Assembly: GCA_029339195.1 (NCBI GenBank)
Contig: JAPTJF010000100.1
Location: 62,001 to 126,000, forward strand
DNA: 64,000 bases
DNA from: Micractinium sp. NFX-FRZ
Lineage: Eukaryota; Chlorophyta; Trebouxiophyceae; Chlorellales; Chlorellaceae
Reading direction: 5' to 3'
Shown here: positions 58,701 to 64,000 of the stretch, one piece after another
How the letters are laid out: the number at the start of each line of letters is the position of its first letter
How positions within the stretch are numbered: position 1 is the first letter of the stretch
Translations under genes and position numbers: made by a program
Notes under the pieces: model-generated
Seen by the model: only the letters and a program-made list of their open reading frames with translations
Database searches by the model: none
Told to the model about the DNA's origin: nothing

Positions 58701-59210
58701 AGGGGCAGGAGGCGGTACTGCAGACAACATTGACGCCTGGAATCCGTCAGGGTACAGCCGCCGGCCTCCCACCAAGCCCCACGTCCCACTAGGTGCCTAC
58801 CGTGGACGTGGCCTGGGCGGTGGCGGAGGCGGAGGCTTGCAGGAGCTTGCGTCCGCCCTTGAAGGATGCTGCAAGGCAGGGGGTGGATAAGGGGTAAGTG
58901 AGGCGGCCGGCGGCGGGAAGGCCTGACTTCACATGCAGCCGGCTGGTGAAGCGGTTAGAGGCCCCTGCGGTCATTTAATGGCCATGTGGTCTGCAGCTCA
59001 TCCCGACGAGGTAGAGAGGCAGGGGTTGGAGAGAGCGCTGGTCCCGTGCCGCCCACTCCGCACCCACTCCGCGCCCGCCCGCCTTCCGAGCCTTCCCGCC
59101 CGCCACAACAACCTTCCGACCCCCCATCCCCCGGGCGCACCATTGTTGCTAGCTGTGGCGCTGCACAGCAGCAGCGCCAGCGCCAGGAGGCTGGCAACGC
59201 GGTGCGCCAT
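55739..59210 (-). CDS. Secreted Ala/Cys repeat protein (family member D), three modules
   Basis: Eleven exons: 59210-59141, 58868-58801, 58651-58571, 58263-58095, 57952-57794, 57619-57575, 57381-57308, 57160-56992, 56819-56661, 56425-56364 and 56083-55739; 1401 bp, 466 aa. The signal peptide is MAHRVASLLALALLLCSATA, then SFKGGRKLLQ. There are three modules of Cys block (QICQSPQAAASALAQAAA ... CS(R/Q)CPQALSTALA) plus Ser/Ala block ending LPSQCVPQSLAQA, with Gly/Ala linkers between. In modules 1 and 2 the blocks are separate exons of 169 and 159 bp; in module 3 both are fused in one 345-bp exon. Linker exons have lengths and phases that make each full module 0-0 in phase. It is more repeated than member C, its tandem neighbour. 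Function unknown; export to the wall or medium is inferred. Confidence 0.87.
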
Positions 59211-60214
59211 CGTCACTGTCGACACTAGTGCTGTCGACCGAGCCGAGTTGAGAAGTGGGGGGTCCTTCTTGATCGGTCGACAGGCACACAGAGGCGACAC
59301 AATCCGCGGTAATACACGAACGAACGAAGTATGAGGGGGACCGTGTGGGCGAGGTTATATCCGCCACAGAAAGCGAACGTATCGCCAGCTGGCATCATGC
59401 CAATGCTTGGGAAGGTGCTGGCAGTCAGGTGCTTCCCCATGGCAGGTCAGGGTGAGGGCGACCCGTCAGAGCCTCCCAGTGCATGCATCACGTCGATGAT
59501 CAACCGTCAGGGGGCTGTAGGGCCGGAGAGGTTGGGCGGCTGCCGCCCCCGCCTTGGCAGTTCTCGTGAACGCTCCTAGAAGCCCCAGCCACCGCACACG
59601 TCCGCAGTTAACCTCGACTCCTGGCCTGCCCCACTGGCTGCACTCCCGTTTTCCAGTGAATCAACAGGGGCAGTAAGAGTGGGTGGTTTGGGGCACCCAG
59701 GGAGCACAGGGCGGAGGAGAACGCGGGGACGGAACTGCCCCTCTGCTGACTCCCTGGCGCCTCCCCCCGCCCCTCTGCCCCATGCGTCGTAGGGTGGCGC
59801 ACACAACGACGCTATACATGAAGCAGTATAAGTAGTGCCAAGCGCTCCCTGAAGTGTGCATCCTAGCCAGCATGCGTGCCGTGCCTCCCGCAGAGATTTC
59901 TCTGCCTGGCCCGCATTCAAGCAAGAGGCGGCATCCGGCTGCATGGCTGGCTGGAACCCTGGACTCCTTTTGGTGCAGCAACACATCTGACCAGCATGCG
60001 CACAGCATCTGCGTGAGTGTGTGCGTGCTGCTTGTCAAAGCACATGTGAAACATGTTGCATGTCTTCCTGGTGCCGTTGGCTTGATCACGCCATGCCACG
60101 GCGTGGCCACATGCCGCCAGCGCGCCGCTGCCGCGCCCCCCTGAAATCAGCACGCTCTGGCGACAGACAGCCAGTGCCTTTGGCCTCAGTCGTCGCTGAA
60201 GGTCCCTTCCTGGC
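59211..60214. promoter_or_regulatory. Shared upstream region of divergent secreted member D and acid phosphatase genes
   Basis: 1 kb between divergent start codons. Eight bases before the member D ATG (minus sense) sits an inverted repeat, arms GTCGACA (59218-59224) and TGTCGAC (59232-59238). No credible open frame is present. Confidence 0.45.
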
Positions 60215-63200
60215 ATGGCGTCCGCTGGAGGCAGCCGGCTGCTGCCGGCAGGCAGCCAGCGCTCGGACGTGGAGGGAGGGTCCGGCTGGGACAGGGTGCC
60301 GCTCAGCAACTCTCCGGTTGCAAGGTTCGACCTGAGCAGTGGTGGTAACCCAGGCAAGTGGGGGGCAACGTTGTGTGGCGCGCCCGCTGCAGCCCAGCAT
60401 ATTCGAGCACCGCGGTTCGGAACTCAGTTCGCAATTGCTTGCGCGTGGCGAAACAAACTCGCTCGCCGCTGCGGCCGCTCGTCAAGCCGCCCTGCCGCCG
60501 CTCTCGCCACCTGTGCCGCCTGCCGCCACCCGCCCTACCACCATGGCTCCACCTCCCAGCTGGTGCCTGCCTGCCTGGGCTCAAGCCAGCTTGCAACAGG
60601 AGCAGCAGCAGCAGGCACAGTGGATCTGCAGCTGGGAGAGCACTACGGCCCCGCTGCTGCCCCACCCCTGCCGAGCAGGGCTGCCTGAGGAGCGCCCCAC
60701 CCGCCGGCGGCGCATCGCTTTCTTCGCAGCACTTGCCGTTGTGATTGTAGCAATCGTGGCGGCAATAGTGGTGGCAGGCGCCGAGTACCGCACCAGCGGC
60801 AACGACAGCAGGGCGAGCAGCAGCCAGAGCAGCAGTACCGGCGGCAGCAACAGCACCTCTGCTGGCACCGGAGGCAGCGGCAGTACCCCCCCTGCTAGCA
60901 CCGGCGGCAGCGGCAGTACCCCTGCTGGCACCGGTGGCAGCGGCGGCTACCTGGTTACCTTCTTTGCCATCGGGGACTGGGGGCGGCAGGGTGGGGAGAA
61001 CCAGAGTGACGTGGCGGCGCTGATGGGGCAGGTGGCGGAAGAGCGGCCTCCACAGTTTGTGCTGTCCACAGGTGGGGGCAGAGGCAGGCGGTCAGTTGGG
61101 GGCGTGGGGCATGTGGCGGTGAGGGAGGTCAATTGGGGAAGGGCAAGGCACCTGCAGTCGGGGTGTGGCCTGCCTCGCCTGCTTTCGGCACAACGCACCT
61201 CCCCCGCTGCGTTGGCCTCATCAGCGGCCGGCCACCCTTCTTTGCTCCTGCTCCTGCCCCCCTGCCTGCCTGCAGGCGACAACATGTATCCCCACGGCCT
61301 CTCCAGCCCCCAGGACCCCCTCTTCAACCAGTCGTTCACCAGTGTGTACACGGCGCCGGGCGTGCAGGTCCCGTGGCACGCGGTGCTGGGCAACCACGTG
61401 AGCGCCCGCTGTGCCCTCTGTGCCTGCTGCGCCCGCCTGCCCTTTGCCCGCCTGATGCGCCGGCCTTGCTAGCGTGCGTTAAGCTGCACCCGAGTGCAGC
61501 GCTCGCCTCGTGCTGTGCCCCGTGGCGTGCCCACGCTGTACACGCTGTGGTTGTGCTGGGCGCGTGCATGTTGAGGCCCCCCTGCTGTGCATGCTGTGCC
61601 GTGCAGGATTACTGCGACTCTGCACGCGGCAAGGACATCAGCCTCTCCTCCCCCATCCACCAGGTGGGGCAGAGGAGACCACAGCATGCATGCCATGCAG
61701 CTGCTGCTCTCATTGAGGCTGCCGGCACGTTGTGGCAGTCCAAGCGCTGACTGCAGCAGGTGCACCAGCGCGGTGACACCAGCTGCACCGAAGCAATGCC
61801 ATAGTCGAGGCACGGCATCAGCCGCTCCTCAAATTTCAAGGCACCTCACCTGCCCTCCTCATCTTGTTGCCAACCCAGCTGTGCATCCTTATACCCAACC
61901 CGACTTGCCATCCCTGCCCATGCCCCACATCCCTTGTTGGCCGCCACCCCTTGCCGGCACCCCATCCCTCGCCCCACAATCACCGGCGCCCCTCTGCTGC
62001 CCCTCCCCCCTTCCGCTGTGCAGCTCAACATGTCCCTGTCCAACCGGGACGCCCGCTGGCACTGCGAGCGCTCCTACACAGAAGCGTTTGCCGGAGGCAG
62101 GCAAGCGCTGGTGGTGGCGGCGGCGGCGGCGGTGGCGGTGGTGGTGGTGGGGTGTGTATGTGTTTTGTAGTGGGGAGGTGCGGGCGGGGCAGGGGAGCAG
62201 GCACGGTGCGTTGGCACGCCATGCACGAACCCAGGCAGCCGAGGTGGAACCAGACGCAGCCCAGGTATCCATGCATTGGCGCACCCGCCTCCCTGTGACC
62301 CCTCCCCTCCCCTCCCCCTCCTCTCGTCCCCCTCCCGCCCCAGCAGCCTGCAAATCTTTTTCATCGACACGTCTCCCTTCATCCAGCGCTACCAAAAGGA
62401 GGCGTGGGCCAAATGCCCCGGTGCGCGGGGTTAGCAGTGGGCAGGGGACGGCAAGCATGTGGGGTGAAGTGGCGGGCAGGCAGGGCAAGCCGACAGGGGC
62501 GGCGGCGGGCGGCAGACCTGTCCGCTGCTGCTTGCGCCTCGCCTCCCCTGCCCCCCCTGTGCCCCGCCATGCTCTTGCTGCCCCATGCCATGTGCCCCGC
62601 CTTGCTCTTGCTGTCCCCGCACCCTGTGGTCCTGCCATTCTCTTGCTGTCCCCACAATCACGTGCCCCGCCATGTTCTCGCTGCCCCCACCACCCCCCCG
62701 CCCCCCCCCCCGCAGGCGGCATCCTGCAGCAGAGCTGGCAGGCGCAGCTGGCGGAGCTGGGGCGGCGGCTCAGCATGTCCACGGCAGCCTGGAAGGTGAG
62801 CTGGCGGTGGGGTTAGGGTTATTTTCATGTCGAACAAACACTCACAGCTGTTGTGATTGGGGGTGCTGTTGTGCGCTGGAGAGGTGGCACAGCCGCTGAA
62901 TGCCCTGACAGCCGACTGGAAGCGTGCTTGATTTCAAGGACACAGCCAGGAGTGCGAGCTCAAATGCTGCCTGTTGGTGGGCTGGCACATGGGGCCGGCA
63001 AAGCTGCATTAGTTTAGTCAGAACTCGGCATGGAAGCACCGCATGGCGCTGCATGGCACTGGCATAGTTGCCTTTACATTTTACATTTTACATTTTACTT
63101 TTACCCATGCGGTCCTTGCCTGCCCGCTCTTGCCTGCTCCTGCCTGCCTCCTCGACCCGCCCCGCCTGCTCGCCCTGCCCACTGTGCAGCTAGCCGTGGG

Positions 63201-64000
63201 CCACCACCCCACCTACAGCGATGGGGAGCACGGCAACAACGCAGAGATGATCACGTATCTCGAACCGCTATTCGCGCGCTACGGGGTGCAAGCGTACTTT
63301 GCAGGGGTAAGGAGTGCGAGAGGACGGTTGCATGGGGATGGGCGCAGCACCTGCCTACCTGCCTGCCTGCCCTCAGCCCTCAGCCCCGTATCACGCTGCC
63401 TCGCCTGCGCTGCCCCCGTTTGTACATTTGCCCCCACCGTGCCCACCCCCCTGCACACACTCGTGCACACCTGCAGGGATGTCACACCTGTCCCTCCCGC
63501 CCTGCCCCCACCCGCCCGCCTGCCCGCAGCACGACCACCACCTGCAACACCTGAAGCTGGCCAGCTACTCCATGGTCATCACGGGTGAGTCCCCCGCCTG
63601 TTTAACTTTACGTTCTTCTGGCGGATAGGAGTGTCTCTGTGCAGGCTGTCGGCTGGGCCGGGAGGGGCCACTGGGCACGTGTTCAGGCTCTCTCCACACC
63701 GTGCCACGCCCATGCTCTGCAGGCGCCGGCAGCAAGACGCAGCGGGCGCAGGGCAGCGAGAGCGAGGCGTCCCAATACTACTACCCATATTCAGGTGGGT
63801 GGGCGGCTGGTTGTGGCTTTCAAAACTGCCCTGGGTTTCTGGTTGGAGGCGCAGTTGGCAAGATGCTGCGCGGGATGGGCAGCGCGGGCGTGGCTCGCTT
63901 CTCACAAGGCTGCGCTGGGCAGCTGGAGGACGGTTCTGCAACGGTTAAGAGCCGGGTTTCAAGCGGTACAAGATTGTTTGACCCATGGCCGTGCATGCTG
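60215..64000 (+). CDS. Membrane-anchored purple acid phosphatase, TRAP/ACP5 type (partial, 3' end beyond the window)
   Basis: Exons: 60215-60344, 60679-61071, 61276-61397, 61607-61663, 62024-62100, 62344-62420, 62716-62795, 63190-63306, 63530-63584, 63723-63794, then beyond the window. All phases agree. The short N-terminus (MASAGGSRLLPAG) leads to RRRR and a membrane span (IAFFAALAVVIVAIVAAIVV). A Ser/Gly/Thr stalk with GGSGSTP repeats precedes the metallophosphoesterase domain. All di-metal ligand motifs are present: FFAIGDWG, GDNMYPHG, GNHDYC, VGHHPTYSDGEHG and GHDHHLQHL. This layout places the catalytic domain outside the plasma membrane or in the secretory lumen, suited to phosphate scavenging or ester hydrolysis (inference). 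The first exon is chosen by phase and by the best donor (G|GTAACC); the upstream ATG at 60339 lies inside the first intron on this model. The intron 62101-62343 has a GC donor and a CAGCAG acceptor. Confidence 0.88.
62101..62102 (+). other. GC 5' splice site (acid phosphatase intron 5)
   Basis: The exon ends ...GCCGGAGGCAG and the intron starts GCAAGC. It joins in phase 2 to the exon starting at 62344. Confidence 0.8.
62341..62346 (+). other. NAGNAG tandem acceptor (CAGCAG)
   Basis: Two adjacent CAG acceptors precede the exon beginning CTGCAAATC. Use of the first or the second adds or drops one Ser residue and keeps the frame. Confidence 0.75.
63073..63100. repeat. (TTTACAT)4 repeat in an intron
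   Basis: Four 7-bp units, the last imperfect, in the acid phosphatase intron 62796-63189; an AT-rich island in GC-rich sequence. Confidence 0.85.

Noticed and set aside
61870..62816. Plus-strand 409-codon frame reading through the acid phosphatase introns
   Set aside because: It is a chance open frame in Pro/Cys-rich intron sequence; the ACP5 motifs lie in separate exons in other frames.

Overview
The window is nuclear DNA from a green alga, most likely a Chlorella-type trebouxiophyte. This is inferred from several things together: very high GC; genes cut into many short exons by introns of about 100-450 bp with GTGAG/GTGCG donors; a plant/algal type TTTAGGG telomere-like array; chlorophyte TGTAA-type poly(A) motifs; and gene content (NIN-like RWP-RK protein, plant group IVc-like bHLH, plant-like CRM1, LCB1). 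No prokaryotic operon, CRISPR array, rRNA or tRNA was recognised. Coding sequences were rebuilt exon by exon; in every multi-exon model the intron phases agree across all junctions.

Layout, left to right. 1-3534 (-): ARM-like repeat protein running into a protein kinase domain, cut by the window edge. 4666-9684 (-): NIN-like/NIT2-type RWP-RK nitrate regulator, 11 exons, with a telomere-like array in one intron. 10822-23439 (-): exportin-1 (CRM1), 33 exons, about 1091 aa. 24050-28889 (+): LCB1 subunit of serine palmitoyltransferase, 12 exons, head to head with exportin-1. 29260-31051 (+) and 31855-34422 (-): two convergent genes for small secreted Ala-rich Cys proteins. 35282-37462 (-): unknown multi-pass membrane protein. 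37968-38369 (-): probable fragment of a non-LTR retrotransposon. 38636-41952 (-): type II membrane glycosyltransferase-like protein. 42983-45608 (+): bHLH factor, head to head with the previous gene. 46525-51053 (-): golgin-like coiled-coil protein with a TMF1-type C-terminus. 52195-54514 (-) and 55739-59210 (-): tandem genes for longer members of the secreted Ala/Cys repeat family. 60215 to the right edge (+): membrane-anchored TRAP-type purple acid phosphatase, cut by the window end.

The most novel content is the four-gene secreted family (29260-31051, 31855-34422, 52195-54514, 55739-59210). Each member has a signal peptide, then a short R-x-L-x-Q motif (GRKLLQ, NRRLQQ, GRQLQQ), then one to three Ala-rich modules with fixed cysteines. 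The modules are carried by exons whose phases let a whole module be copied in frame. The tandem pair also shares homologous 3' flanks. I know no named family for them; a cell-wall or extracellular-matrix role is only an inference.

Two genome-wide habits also stand out. Many introns contain degenerate copies of the neighbouring exon edge, splice site included ('exon echoes'). Four introns in four unrelated genes use GC donors, all with the identical context CAG|GCAAGC. The housekeeping genes otherwise form no pathway cluster: they are a nitrate regulator, nuclear export, sphingolipid synthesis, glycosylation/Golgi and phosphate scavenging.
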